A model generated the notes under the pieces. That model did not search any database. It had not been told where the DNA came from and was given only the letters and a program-made list of their open reading frames with translations. Both the position numbers and the translations under genes were made by a program. Source: JAVJSD01 sp040219575 (lineage in GTDB: Bacteria; Planctomycetota; Planctomycetia; Pirellulales; Pirellulaceae). From it: 64,000 bases of DNA. The stretch covers positions 124,001-188,000 of the forward strand of contig JAVJSD010000022.1 in assembly GCA_040219575.1 (NCBI GenBank). Direction: 5' to 3'. Positions 1 through 8,838 of the stretch are shown piece after piece (the stretch's first letter is position 1; each line of letters begins with the position of its first letter).

Positions 1-749
1 TCGCCGAGGTCCGTTACCCTTTCGGGTTCGATCGAAACCTCGATACGACCCTTACTCCAATTCTGGGCCTTGCCGTCGACTTTTACGTCCTGCACGTAGC
101 CGGTGTCGTGGCGGATCTGGAAGGTCCACTCGCCGGCCGGCAGGTTTTTGATTTCGAAATTCCCGGAGGCGTCGGTGACGGCCATGTAGGGATGGTCGGC
201 GATGTACACCCAGGAATTCATCCAGGGATGGATCGAGCAACTGACGCCCACCGGGAATCGCTCCGGCGTCGTGAACTGCTGTTCGATTTCGGATCCGGCG
301 GGAATGATCGGGTTGATCGGAGGATTGGCGAAGGTGTTGAACTTGCTGTTGTGGCCGACGGGATCGCTGTTGCCGACCACCAGCGTCTGGCTGGTCCGCA
401 GCAACGTCACGTGCGGTTCGAAGCGGCAGTTCTTGTTGTCGAGCTTGACCTTGGCGTCGGCCGTCTTGGCGTACGACTCGTGCGCCGCCGGGGCCGTGTC
501 GCTGCGATCCAGATACAGCAGCACCACGATGTTCTTAATGCCGCCGTCCTTGCCGACGACGATCTCTTCATTGACCAGCTTGTGTTTGCCGCAGAACTCA
601 ACGTCCTTGGTGACGGTCACCGGGGCGGGCGCCGGCGGAGTTCCGTCGAAGACGAATCGGCCCTTCAAATCGCCCCATTCCGCGGCGGTCGCGGACACGC
701 TGAGCAACAGGCAAACGGCGGCCGCCGCGAGTAGAATCGTGTTCTTCAT
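1..749 (-). CDS. Cupredoxin-like (methylamine-utilization/plastocyanin-type) secreted protein, 3' end outside window
   Basis: An open frame of 249 codons runs from the ATG at 749 off the left edge, so the C-terminus is missing. Residues 1-23 form a signal peptide ending near TAA/EW. His133 (VGHNSKF) and the cluster Cys171-x2-His174-x2-Met177 (CSIHPWM) look like type-1 copper ligands. They are followed by a carboxypeptidase-regulatory-like beta domain (VTDASGNFEI...PAGEW). Proteins with a CxxHPWM motif are annotated as cupredoxin or methylamine-utilization proteins. It lies 224 bp downstream of the multiheme cytochrome on the same strand, so a periplasmic copper electron carrier serving the bc complex is a reasonable inference. 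Copper binding is not proven by sequence. Confidence 0.75.
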   Translation of the reverse strand, partial: MKNTILLAAAAVCLLLSVSATAAEWGDLKGRFVFDGTPPAPAPVTVTKDVEFCGKHKLVNEEIVVGKDGGIKNIVVLLYLDRSDTAPAAHESYAKTADAKVKLDNKNCRFEPHVTLLRTSQTLVVGNSDPVGHNSKFNTFANPPINPIIPAGSEIEQQFTTPERFPVGVSCSIHPWMNSWVYIADHPYMAVTDASGNFEIKNLPAGEWTFQIRHDTGYVQDVKVDGKAQNWSKGRIEVSIEPERVTDLG

Positions 750-973
750 ATCTTCTTGAACCTCTCTGTCCGGCGACGACAGCGTCCACTGCCATCGACC
801 GGTGGGATGTGAGCATTCGTCGACGCCGACGGATGCGGTGGGACGCCGGCTTCTCCCTACAACCGGCGCTTCAACAGGCGGGCTTCTCCCAGATTATATT
901 AACCGAAACCACCCCCAACGATGCCGCCCGCATGCTCGTGCACTGAAAACGGCTCGGATGTCTGTGATTGCGA

Positions 974-3900
974 CTACTCGCTTCCTCCGGAATTCGCGCC
1001 GGAATCGGCGCTCGTGTCGCCTCCTGCCTCGCCCTCCATCGGCGCCGCGTTTTGCTGCACCAAGGGCGCGTAGGGACTGCGTTGTCGAGCGTCGAGATCG
1101 AAATTCATCAGCAGATCGACCATCGCGTCGAGCTGCTCGGTCGCCGTGCCGTGCACGAGATGCTGCTTTTTCGTCTCGCCGCCTTCCTCGAAGGTAGCCA
1201 CGAAGCCGGCTTCCTGGGGATTTTCGGGATTGTACTTGAAGTTCTCCGGCATGCTGGTGTAGGGCAGAATCCGTTTCGGATTGGCGATCCAGCGCTGCGT
1301 GTATTCACCTCGCAGGCGTTTGTAGACTTCCGCCAGGTCGGGACCGCGCGGGCTCACGTTGTAGTCGGCGACCGCGTGGCACTGGATGCAACCCGCCTTG
1401 TTGAACACGATTTTCCGGGCGTCTTCGAAGCGCGTGCTTTCCGGCAGTTCGAGCTTTTCAAGTAAGGCCTGATATCCCTGCTGCTGCTCTTTCAAGTAGT
1501 CCTGGCGGCGCCGCGGTGAGAAGTTGTACGGGTAGGAAACCTCATCCTTGGCCGCGAAGTAGTCGACCAGGGCCGAGGCCTCATCCGGCGACATGTTGAA
1601 CTTCGGCATCCGCAGCACGACCTCCGGACGGATCATGTGTGGATCGAGCAGGAAGTCGTGCAGCCAGTCGGTCTGCACTTTCTCCCCCTCGCCCACCAGC
1701 GGCGGCGGCACCCAACCCCAGGCCTCGGTGCCTTTCACTTGTTTGCCCGCGGCCCGGGCCTGAGCGATCACGCGCGAAACGAGGTACTTCGCCAGGTTGC
1801 CGCCGCGGGCCGCCGTCTTGCGCTCGATCATGTCGTCGGTGACGCGGAGCGGAAGCACCGCCGTTTGATAGGGGTGCCCGTCCAGCGCCATCGGCCGCCA
1901 CAGATCGAACAGGTACTCGACGGTGGCCGGGTCGTACTGGTCGTCGTCCGAAAGAGGGTCGCCTTCAAAATCGTTGACCACGGGCAGCGCGTCTGCGTCG
2001 GCGATCGTCGGCAACCCGACGAGCAGCGCGTGGCGCAGACCGCGTCGATCGACCTTGGCGGAATCCTCCAGCGCGGTCTGCAGGAAGTGGGCGTTCATGA
2101 AGGGGAACGTCTGCACGCTGAGTTGCTCGCCAAACGTGTCGGGAGCGAAAGCGATATCCCACTTCTCCAACTCGAACATGTGGCAGCCGTTGCAGTTGTA
2201 CTTCTCGGCCACCCGTCGACCGGCCAGGATGGACTCCTGCCGCGGCGACGGCTGGTAGATGTACAGCGGATCAGGCGGGTCGGCGACCAGTCCCAACACG
2301 AAGGTGATCACCGCCTCGCGTTCGGCGTCGCTGAAGGGGAACTCCGGCATGCGGAGCCGCTCACTGTATTTCTTGTTCTCGGTCTTCGCGAAGTCGTAAC
2401 TTCGCGGCTCGAGCAGTTTCTGCCAGATGAAACCCGAGCGATGCCCGGACCGGATCGCCTTGTCGTAGAACAGATAGTCCTGCTCGGTGAACGCCCCGGA
2501 CTCATGATCGGCGGCATGCTCCGCGGTCGCACCATTTGCGACTTGGCCGTTGCTCGCCGCGCCGTTGCTCGCCGCGCCGTGGCCGGCGCCTTCCTGACCG
2601 CTCGATTTCGCTTCGAGCTTGGCCAGGCGATGTTTTTCGTCGATGTAGTGCGTGATGTGCTCGAAGGCCAGCCGCGAGGGATCCTTGCGGCCCCAATCCG
2701 CCAGGCCGGTGCCGATCGGCTTGGAGTCCTCGAATCCCGGAATGTCGTGGCAGCCATAGCAGCCGTACCGCGCGATCACCTTGCGGCCGACGTACATCAG
2801 CTTCTTCTGGTCGTCGATCGAGTCGCCGACCAGTTCGATCTCCGCGCCGCGAATGTCGCCGCGCATCTCCTCGGGGATGCCGTCCTTCGCATAGTTCTCG
2901 GCGGCCTGTCGGGAGAATGCATCCTCCAGATTCTTCCGTACGATCTCGTTGAGCGTCTCCTCGCCCGCCTTGTCGAGCACCAGTTCGTCGCCCTTGGCCT
3001 CGACCGATTCGCCCAGGATCGGCTGCCAGTCGCTGTGCGAATCGGCCATCAAATAATCGACGATGTCGGAAATCGGATCGATGCGGCGCGTGACCGGCTT
3101 GCCGTCGGCGTCCTTCTTCGGCTCGGCCGGCGTCTTCGTCGTGTCCATCACCGGCTCGTCGTACGGCTTCAACTGCAAGTCGGGCATGAACGTCCGCGGG
3201 TTGTAGCTGCTGGGATTGTGAATCCAGCTGTAGAGCCACTTCCGCCCGTTGGGATTCCTCTCCTTGTCGAACTTTTCCGAGATGGCCGAGAGGTCGGGCC
3301 CCTGCACGATCTCGCGCTTGGGGCGGTACTTGTCGGCGTCGGGGAAGTCCTTGTGGGTGTGGCAGGCCAGGCAACCGCGATTCTCGAACTGCAGTTTGCC
3401 GTTGCTGATCCGCTCCTGCTGCGACCGCTCGCCGGCGGCTTCGGCCGGCTGGGCGTACTCGTACGACTGCGAACTTCCCCGCAGGTAGGTCACCACGCCG
3501 AGAATTTCGACCGGCTCGTAGCGCATGGCCACGTCCTGGTGTTTTTCGTGTTCCGCGTCTTTCCCGGCATCGCCGGCGCCGTGATCGCCGTGCCCTTCCA
3601 AGGCATGCAGACGGTCCTCGATCGTGAGATGGTCCCACAAGCCGAAGAACTGCGGCATGCGGGTGTCGGGCCGGAAGTGGCCCGGCTGTCGGACCCAGTC
3701 GAACATGAACTCCGAGGTCAGCTTGTGCTCCACGCGCCTCAGGCTGGGGCCGACCTTGCGCATCTCGCCCGGCGACTCCACGTCGGACAGCAAAGCGCCT
3801 ACCTTGTGCGAAACAGGCGACAACTTCGCCTCGCCCTGTTTGGCGACTTCCTGGTCCGCTTGAATCGCTTCCAGCAAGCGGCGGCGAATCGTATTGCGCT

Positions 3901-6130
3901 CCGGATGGAACTTCAGTTGTTCCGCCCAACTTTGCTGCTCGTCGGTCAACTTTTCGAAGCCGGGGTCGCTCATGATCTGCTGCGCGGCCTCAGAAACGGT
4001 CGGCTCCAACCGCAGGTCGGGGCCGACCGTCCGATCGGCGCCGTAGCCGTTCACCTCGTGGCAGCCGAAGCAGCCGTATTTGCGAACCAGGTTGTAGCCG
4101 TGCATCAGCTTCGGGGCGGGCTCTTCGAGGAAGCGGTCGGCCGGGCGCCCGCCATCGGCGGTGATCAGTTGACCTTCGAGTTCGGTCACCTGGTGATGGC
4201 ACTTGATGCAACTGCTCTCGGAAAACCGCTCCGGGTACATCGGGTAGATCCAGTGATGGTTGTCGAACCATCCGTACTCCTGGGCCCATTCTTTCCCCTG
4301 CTTGGGCGTGTTGGGCGAGTGCGACGCCCATTTGAAATCGGTGGCGCTGCCTTGTCCCTCGTGGCAGATCGTGCAGGCGAAGGTGGCCTCGTTGTGCGGG
4401 CTGAGCGAACCGACGAACAGGTCCATCCGCGGGTGCGTGGTGTACGGTTCCGGCAGGCCGCGACGCACCTTCAAGCGGACCGGTTCGCCCCAGGCGACGC
4501 TGTCGAGTAGGTACTTCCGCAGGTCGGTGCTGTTGTTGACCTGCTCCTTGCCGACAAACTCGATGATGTCGCCGGCCATCAACCCGGGACGCTCGGCCGG
4601 CGATTGCTTGACATCGCCGGTCGCTTCCAGCAGACGGCGGCGAATCTCTTCGCCGGTTAGCTCCAGGTGCTGATCGCTGGCGATCCTGGCCTGCGCCGCC
4701 AGCGTGCTTTGTGGTGTTTGTTCGGATGCGGGGCGCACGAAGCTGACCGTGACGGCGTCGTACTCGAGCAGGCCGCGATCGGCGACGCGGAAGCCATACG
4801 CCGCTTCGATCGTCGGCGCGTCGTCGCCCGTGAACTCCTTGAGTTGCTCCGGCGTCGGCGTGCGCATCACCAGTTCGAACGTCTTCTCGCCGACGTAGGC
4901 TCGGGTGATGGCGGAGCCGGTTTGCGTCTTGTCGATCGACTGGTGGCAAGTGGTGCAACGGTCGAAGCGGCGGACGCGGGTGAAGTTGTAGTCGATGGTG
5001 TTGCCTTCGTGCCACTTGTTGTCGATCTTCAGCGGCGACTGGAACGCGTCGAGGATCGGCAGTTCGAGCCACTTCTTGCCGGGCAGGAACCCGACGAACC
5101 AGGTCGACCGCTGGTCCTCGGCCGCCTTTTGGAGTTGCTCCAGTTCGGCGCGGGCTTCGGCCAGTTGCTTGTCGGCGGCGTCGGATTCGGCGGTGATGGC
5201 GTCGATCGTCTCATCGAGCTCCGCGCGATGGGCGGCGGCGTGCTCGTACTGCAGGGTCAGGTCGCTGACATGTTGCTTCAGCTCGTCGACCTTTTTCTGC
5301 AGTTCCTCTTTTGTCTGCTCCGACGCCCCGTCGCGGACGGCGATGTCGAGCCGGGCCTTGGAGGCGTCGAGATTCGCGGAGACGAACTTTCTCTCGCCGA
5401 GCTTGCTGTCCTCGAGGAAGCGGGCCGCCTGCATGATCGACCGCATGGCGTCCAACAGGGCCTGACGCTTGGCGGCGGCGGCGTGTTCGTCGGTCGTGGC
5501 GGCGGCGTCGGCCTGATCCGCCTTCTGATCCAATTGCTTGTGGTTGTTGTCGGCCTTGTCGGCGAACTCTCGTTTGTTTTCCGCCTCGGCGGCGGCCGCG
5601 TCGGCGTCCTGAGCGCCGTCGATCTTCTCCTCCGCCTGCTGGGCCGCCAGTTTCGCGGCGGTGGCCTCCTTCTCGGCGGCCTCGGCCTGTTGGCGGAGTT
5701 TGTCCGCCTCCATCCGCTGCTTGGTCGCCTTGTCGGCCAGTTCGTTGTACTGCTTGAACAGCGAATCGATGTTGTTGAAGTCGTACTGCAGCGGCTGACG
5801 CTTCTCCCAGTCGGCCCACCACTGTTGATCCGCCTGGACCTCGGTCTTGAATTTCTCCAGCAGGTCGTCGGGAATCGGTTGACTCTGGGTCTCCAGCGCC
5901 GAGGCCTCGAGCTCGGCCTGCAGCGTCTCCAGTCGAACCCGGGCTTGCTCCTGCTCCCACTGGTTGCGCGTCAATTCGACCGTGCGCGTGTTCTGCTGAT
6001 AGCCCTTCCACTCCCGGTTGTGGTCCTTGACCAGCATCCAGATCGTGCTGAACAGCAACAACACGCCGGTGGCGGCGAAGACATGGTTCAACAGCTTCTG
6101 ATTGCGCCACGTTTGTTCGGTTGCGGGCAT
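974..6130 (-). CDS. Membrane-anchored octaheme cytochrome c with coiled-coil and PDZ-like region (bc-complex subunit)
   Basis: The 1718-residue protein has one N-terminal membrane segment (about 14-34) and a long charged Ala/Glu/Lys-rich coiled coil (about 45-345). Eight CxxCH heme sites follow, starting at Cys392, 586, 641, 687, 920, 1124, 1313 and 1581. A PDZ-like stretch (RPGLMAGDIIEFVG) lies near 514-555, between hemes 1 and 2. MP motifs (TRMPQ, FMPDL, LRMPEF, LRMPKF, TSMPEN) could supply distal Met ligands. It is the fourth gene of the Rieske/cytochrome b operon, 149 bp after the subunit-IV-like gene. It probably acts as the periplasmic electron-output arm of the complex. Multiheme subunits are known in planctomycete bc complexes such as those of anammox bacteria; this length with a coiled coil is unusual. 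Confidence 0.88.
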   Translation of the reverse strand: MPATEQTWRNQKLLNHVFAATGVLLLFSTIWMLVKDHNREWKGYQQNTRTVELTRNQWEQEQARVRLETLQAELEASALETQSQPIPDDLLEKFKTEVQADQQWWADWEKRQPLQYDFNNIDSLFKQYNELADKATKQRMEADKLRQQAEAAEKEATAAKLAAQQAEEKIDGAQDADAAAAEAENKREFADKADNNHKQLDQKADQADAAATTDEHAAAAKRQALLDAMRSIMQAARFLEDSKLGERKFVSANLDASKARLDIAVRDGASEQTKEELQKKVDELKQHVSDLTLQYEHAAAHRAELDETIDAITAESDAADKQLAEARAELEQLQKAAEDQRSTWFVGFLPGKKWLELPILDAFQSPLKIDNKWHEGNTIDYNFTRVRRFDRCTTCHQSIDKTQTGSAITRAYVGEKTFELVMRTPTPEQLKEFTGDDAPTIEAAYGFRVADRGLLEYDAVTVSFVRPASEQTPQSTLAAQARIASDQHLELTGEEIRRRLLEATGDVKQSPAERPGLMAGDIIEFVGKEQVNNSTDLRKYLLDSVAWGEPVRLKVRRGLPEPYTTHPRMDLFVGSLSPHNEATFACTICHEGQGSATDFKWASHSPNTPKQGKEWAQEYGWFDNHHWIYPMYPERFSESSCIKCHHQVTELEGQLITADGGRPADRFLEEPAPKLMHGYNLVRKYGCFGCHEVNGYGADRTVGPDLRLEPTVSEAAQQIMSDPGFEKLTDEQQSWAEQLKFHPERNTIRRRLLEAIQADQEVAKQGEAKLSPVSHKVGALLSDVESPGEMRKVGPSLRRVEHKLTSEFMFDWVRQPGHFRPDTRMPQFFGLWDHLTIEDRLHALEGHGDHGAGDAGKDAEHEKHQDVAMRYEPVEILGVVTYLRGSSQSYEYAQPAEAAGERSQQERISNGKLQFENRGCLACHTHKDFPDADKYRPKREIVQGPDLSAISEKFDKERNPNGRKWLYSWIHNPSSYNPRTFMPDLQLKPYDEPVMDTTKTPAEPKKDADGKPVTRRIDPISDIVDYLMADSHSDWQPILGESVEAKGDELVLDKAGEETLNEIVRKNLEDAFSRQAAENYAKDGIPEEMRGDIRGAEIELVGDSIDDQKKLMYVGRKVIARYGCYGCHDIPGFEDSKPIGTGLADWGRKDPSRLAFEHITHYIDEKHRLAKLEAKSSGQEGAGHGAASNGAASNGQVANGATAEHAADHESGAFTEQDYLFYDKAIRSGHRSGFIWQKLLEPRSYDFAKTENKKYSERLRMPEFPFSDAEREAVITFVLGLVADPPDPLYIYQPSPRQESILAGRRVAEKYNCNGCHMFELEKWDIAFAPDTFGEQLSVQTFPFMNAHFLQTALEDSAKVDRRGLRHALLVGLPTIADADALPVVNDFEGDPLSDDDQYDPATVEYLFDLWRPMALDGHPYQTAVLPLRVTDDMIERKTAARGGNLAKYLVSRVIAQARAAGKQVKGTEAWGWVPPPLVGEGEKVQTDWLHDFLLDPHMIRPEVVLRMPKFNMSPDEASALVDYFAAKDEVSYPYNFSPRRRQDYLKEQQQGYQALLEKLELPESTRFEDARKIVFNKAGCIQCHAVADYNVSPRGPDLAEVYKRLRGEYTQRWIANPKRILPYTSMPENFKYNPENPQEAGFVATFEEGGETKKQHLVHGTATEQLDAMVDLLMNFDLDARQRSPYAPLVQQNAAPMEGEAGGDTSADSGANSGGSE

Positions 6131-6208
6131 CTTGCTGCGGCCCCCGTGGGGGCCCTCTCTCCGGTCGTTGCGTGCGGCGGAATCACCACCGCCGCGTTGT
6201 TTCTTCCC

Positions 6209-6274
6209 GTAGCGGAACTCGCCAGAGTTCCGACCTAATCGGTCGCTGTCCTAAGTCTAGGCGACTTCCGCTAC
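6209..6274. repeat. Dispersed palindrome, family A copy 1
   Basis: Two inverted arms, GTAGCGGAACTCGCC...and ...GGCGACTTCCGCTAC, each contain a smaller hairpin (GGAACTCGCCAGAGTTCC). The copy sits between the subunit-IV-like gene and the multiheme gene inside the bc operon. Related copies occur at 22813, 36225, 37945, 41036, 46666, 50169 and 50768. Confidence 0.85.
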
Positions 6275-6279
6275 CTTGC

Positions 6280-7716
6280 TCAAAAGTTCAGGAAAAACTC
6301 GGGAATCGCGATGAAGTACTTCATGTTGAACGACCATCGCGCGACCATCTTGATCGGCAACAGGGCCATGAACAGCATCAGGTTCATCATCACCATGTAG
6401 CGAATGAATCCCATGTGCACGAACAACTTACGGAAGCCGATCGTGAAACCACCCAACGTCAGCGGCGCGCCGAAGATTTTGAACGACGTGCTCGGCACCC
6501 GGAAGCTCATCAGCGCCAGCGCCGGCGGCAGAAATATGAGGTAACCCACCAGCAACACGATGCCGGGGGCCTCCTTGATCAGGATATAGCCGATCGTCAC
6601 CAGCGTTCCGGAACCGCTGGGCGGCTTGGGACGCGGCATGTGCAGCAGTCCGTTCCAGAAGTATTCCGACAAGTCGACGTTGTTCAGCGCCTCGACCTTG
6701 TGCGCGTCCCAGTACTCGAAAAAGCCGAAGAAGTTCCAGTTGGGACCGCGCAGAAACGTGCCCATCACGATCAACGTGACCCACAGCACCAGAAAGCCGA
6801 ACTGGAACGTCAGGTAGGCGAACCGCCGCTGATCGATCGTGTAGTAGCCGTTGCCCTGCTTGTTGAAGTCGATGAACGGGATCGCCATCAGGCCGAACAC
6901 CACCAGACTCGGCAGCACCACGCCCGCCATCCAGGGGTCGTAGTAGACCAGCATCTCCTGCAGGCCGAGGAAGTACCACGGCGCCTTCGACGGGTTGGGC
7001 GTCTTCACGCTGCTGGCCGGCTCTTCGAGCGGCGCCTGCAGCAGGATGGCCCAGAACATCAGCAGCGCCGTCAGCGCCACCATGCAGATCAGTTCGGTGT
7101 ACACCAGGTCGGGCCAGACCAGGATCTTTTCGTTGTCTTCCTTCTCCAGCGGCTCAAGCCCGTCGCGGGCGCGGTCGTCGTTTTGGACCGCCTTGTAGGC
7201 GCCCAACCAGGTGAAAAAGCCGAGCAGGTAGATCAGCCCGACGATCGGCACATTGTCGGCCTTGGTGACGATGGCCGCGAATTCCCTGTCGGTCATCGAC
7301 AGCCCCATCACCAGCAGGGCGATGTTGAACAACGACCAGGCCACGAACGGCCGGACGACCAGCCGCCGCAACCAGTACAGCACGCCCAGCACGACCAGGC
7401 TGCCGACGGTGTAGACGACCGGTCCCATGACGGCGTTCGACGCGTCGCGAACGGCCTTGGGAATCGACGGCATCAGCAACTCGTTGCCGGTCAGCGCCAA
7501 CGGGGCGATGCAGGTGAACCCCATCGACACGAGCAGCCAGAACGTGGCCGAGGTGAAGGGGACGTCGAGAATTGGGATGTTGCACCACGCCCTCGATCGG
7601 CCGCTGCGCCACAGGTACAGCGCCGCCGTGGCGTTCATGGCCGCCAGCGCCAGGTAATAAATCCCCAGAAAACTGGAGATCGATGCCAGATGCTCTTCAA
7701 TTGTTATACCGTGCAT
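6280..7716 (-). CDS. Cytochrome b6f subunit IV-like protein with extra membrane helices
   Basis: The 478-residue polytopic membrane protein contains a cytochrome b C-terminal (subunit IV/PetD-like) core at about 200-345, with the Qo-site segment KAPWYFLGLQEM at 244-255. The usual PEWY reads APWY here, a variant associated with low-potential menaquinol bc complexes. About five additional helices precede the core and three or more follow it, so it is roughly three times the length of PetD (about 160 aa). The start is the ATG at 7716. The gene lies between the b6-like gene and the multiheme gene. Pairing with the b6-like gene gives a split cytochrome b. The extra helices have no function I can name. 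Confidence 0.88.
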   Translation of the reverse strand: MHGITIEEHLASISSFLGIYYLALAAMNATAALYLWRSGRSRAWCNIPILDVPFTSATFWLLVSMGFTCIAPLALTGNELLMPSIPKAVRDASNAVMGPVVYTVGSLVVLGVLYWLRRLVVRPFVAWSLFNIALLVMGLSMTDREFAAIVTKADNVPIVGLIYLLGFFTWLGAYKAVQNDDRARDGLEPLEKEDNEKILVWPDLVYTELICMVALTALLMFWAILLQAPLEEPASSVKTPNPSKAPWYFLGLQEMLVYYDPWMAGVVLPSLVVFGLMAIPFIDFNKQGNGYYTIDQRRFAYLTFQFGFLVLWVTLIVMGTFLRGPNWNFFGFFEYWDAHKVEALNNVDLSEYFWNGLLHMPRPKPPSGSGTLVTIGYILIKEAPGIVLLVGYLIFLPPALALMSFRVPSTSFKIFGAPLTLGGFTIGFRKLFVHMGFIRYMVMMNLMLFMALLPIKMVARWSFNMKYFIAIPEFFLNF

Positions 7717-7820
7717 GGCGTCGGCGTTGCCGTCGTTCGGCGAATCGGATCATCCAATCCGCGATGAAATAGTACAACCTGATCAACCCACTCCGCGGCG
7801 CTGACTCCCTCGCCGCACAA

Positions 7821-7886
7821 CCTACTCACCTACTCACCTACTCACCTACTCACCTACTCACCTACTCACCTACTCACCTACTCACC
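7821..7886. repeat. 9-bp tandem repeat, about 7 copies
   Basis: The 9-mer CTACTCACC is repeated head to tail about seven times without spacers in the 236-bp gap between the b6-like and subunit-IV-like genes of the bc operon. It has no dyad symmetry and no coding potential worth calling. Such arrays vary in copy number by slippage. Confidence 0.95.
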
Positions 7887-7952
7887 AAGACGGGGCGACG
7901 GCGAAGCCGTCGGCTTGGACGACACACGCTCGTGGCGCTCACCACTCACCAC

Positions 7953-8729
7953 CTACAACGGCCCACTAATGCCGCCGTCCTTCCGCACGCGCCAGAAGTG
8001 AATCGCCAACAACAGGGCGACCGCCAGCGGAATCGCGATGCAGTGCAGTACGTAGAAGCGATTGAGCGTCTCTTCGCCGACGAACCGCGCGCCCAGCAAG
8101 CCGAACCGCGCGTCCGAGGCGTTGGTGATCATGTCGACCCCGTCGATCGTCAACAGTTGCGCGCCGGGGCCCTCGTAACCCAACAAGGGAGTCGCCCGGG
8201 CCATGTTCGAACCGACCGTGATCGCCCAGATGGCGAGCTGATCCCAGGGCAACAAGTAGCCGGTGAACGACAGCAGCAAGGTCAACAGCAACAAGATTAC
8301 GCCCACCACCCAGTTGAATTCGCGGGGTGGTTTATAGCTGCCCGTCAGGAACACACGATACATGTGCAGCCAGACGGTGATCACCATCGCGTGCGCGCCC
8401 CAGCGGTGCAATTCGCGGAGGATGCCGAGCGAGGTGACGTCGCGCAGGGCGAGAATGTCGGTGTAGGCCCACTCCAGCGTCGGCCGGTAGTAGAACATCA
8501 GCAGCACGCCGGTGACGGTCTCGGCCAGAAACAGGAAGAACGTCACCCCCCCCATGCACCAGGTGAAGCTGAGCGCGATGCCCTGCTTCTTGATCGAAAC
8601 GGGGTGCAGATGCAGGAAGAAGTTGGTGAGCATGACGACCACCCGGTTGCGGCGGTCGACCGGCATCGGGTGACGAAAAACACTCTTCCAGACCTGCGAA
8701 TTACGTATCGTTTCGCCGAGATTGGGCAT
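7953..8729 (-). CDS. Cytochrome b6-like subunit of the quinol:cytochrome c oxidoreductase
   Basis: The 258-residue four-helix cytochrome b N-terminal domain carries bis-histidine heme ligand pairs at His108/His122 (LHRWGAHAMVITVWLHMY; 14 apart) and His229/His244 (15 apart), the b6-type spacing. Cys58 in FTWCMGG aligns with the cysteine that binds the additional heme c(i) in b6f and Bacillus-type complexes. SYKPPREFNW and LLPWDQLAIWA are typical loop motifs. I chose the ATG at 8729 because MPNLGE begins where family members begin. The frame stays open upstream, but that part overlaps the Rieske gene and looks noncoding. The protein oxidises menaquinol in the inner membrane together with the next gene's product. 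Confidence 0.93.
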   Translation of the reverse strand: MPNLGETIRNSQVWKSVFRHPMPVDRRNRVVVMLTNFFLHLHPVSIKKQGIALSFTWCMGGVTFFLFLAETVTGVLLMFYYRPTLEWAYTDILALRDVTSLGILRELHRWGAHAMVITVWLHMYRVFLTGSYKPPREFNWVVGVILLLLTLLLSFTGYLLPWDQLAIWAITVGSNMARATPLLGYEGPGAQLLTIDGVDMITNASDARFGLLGARFVGEETLNRFYVLHCIAIPLAVALLLAIHFWRVRKDGGISGPL

Positions 8730-8838
8730 GGTGGGGGAGGTTGCGTGGGGATTTGTTTTTTTGGCGTCGAAGGGAACTGACGGCGACACGCCGGCGAGCG
8801 GCGGCGCCGCCTCGGTCCGGCGGCGCATCGGGCATGGA

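Noticed and set aside
1637..4510. Long open frame on the plus strand (957 codons) opposite the octaheme cytochrome
   Set aside because: It is antisense to a gene with eight heme motifs and has the Val/Leu/Arg/Gln-rich composition of a high-GC shadow frame; no domain is recognisable.
7821..7886. Possible CRISPR array
   Set aside because: The unit is only 9 bp, copies are contiguous and there are no spacers or cas genes.
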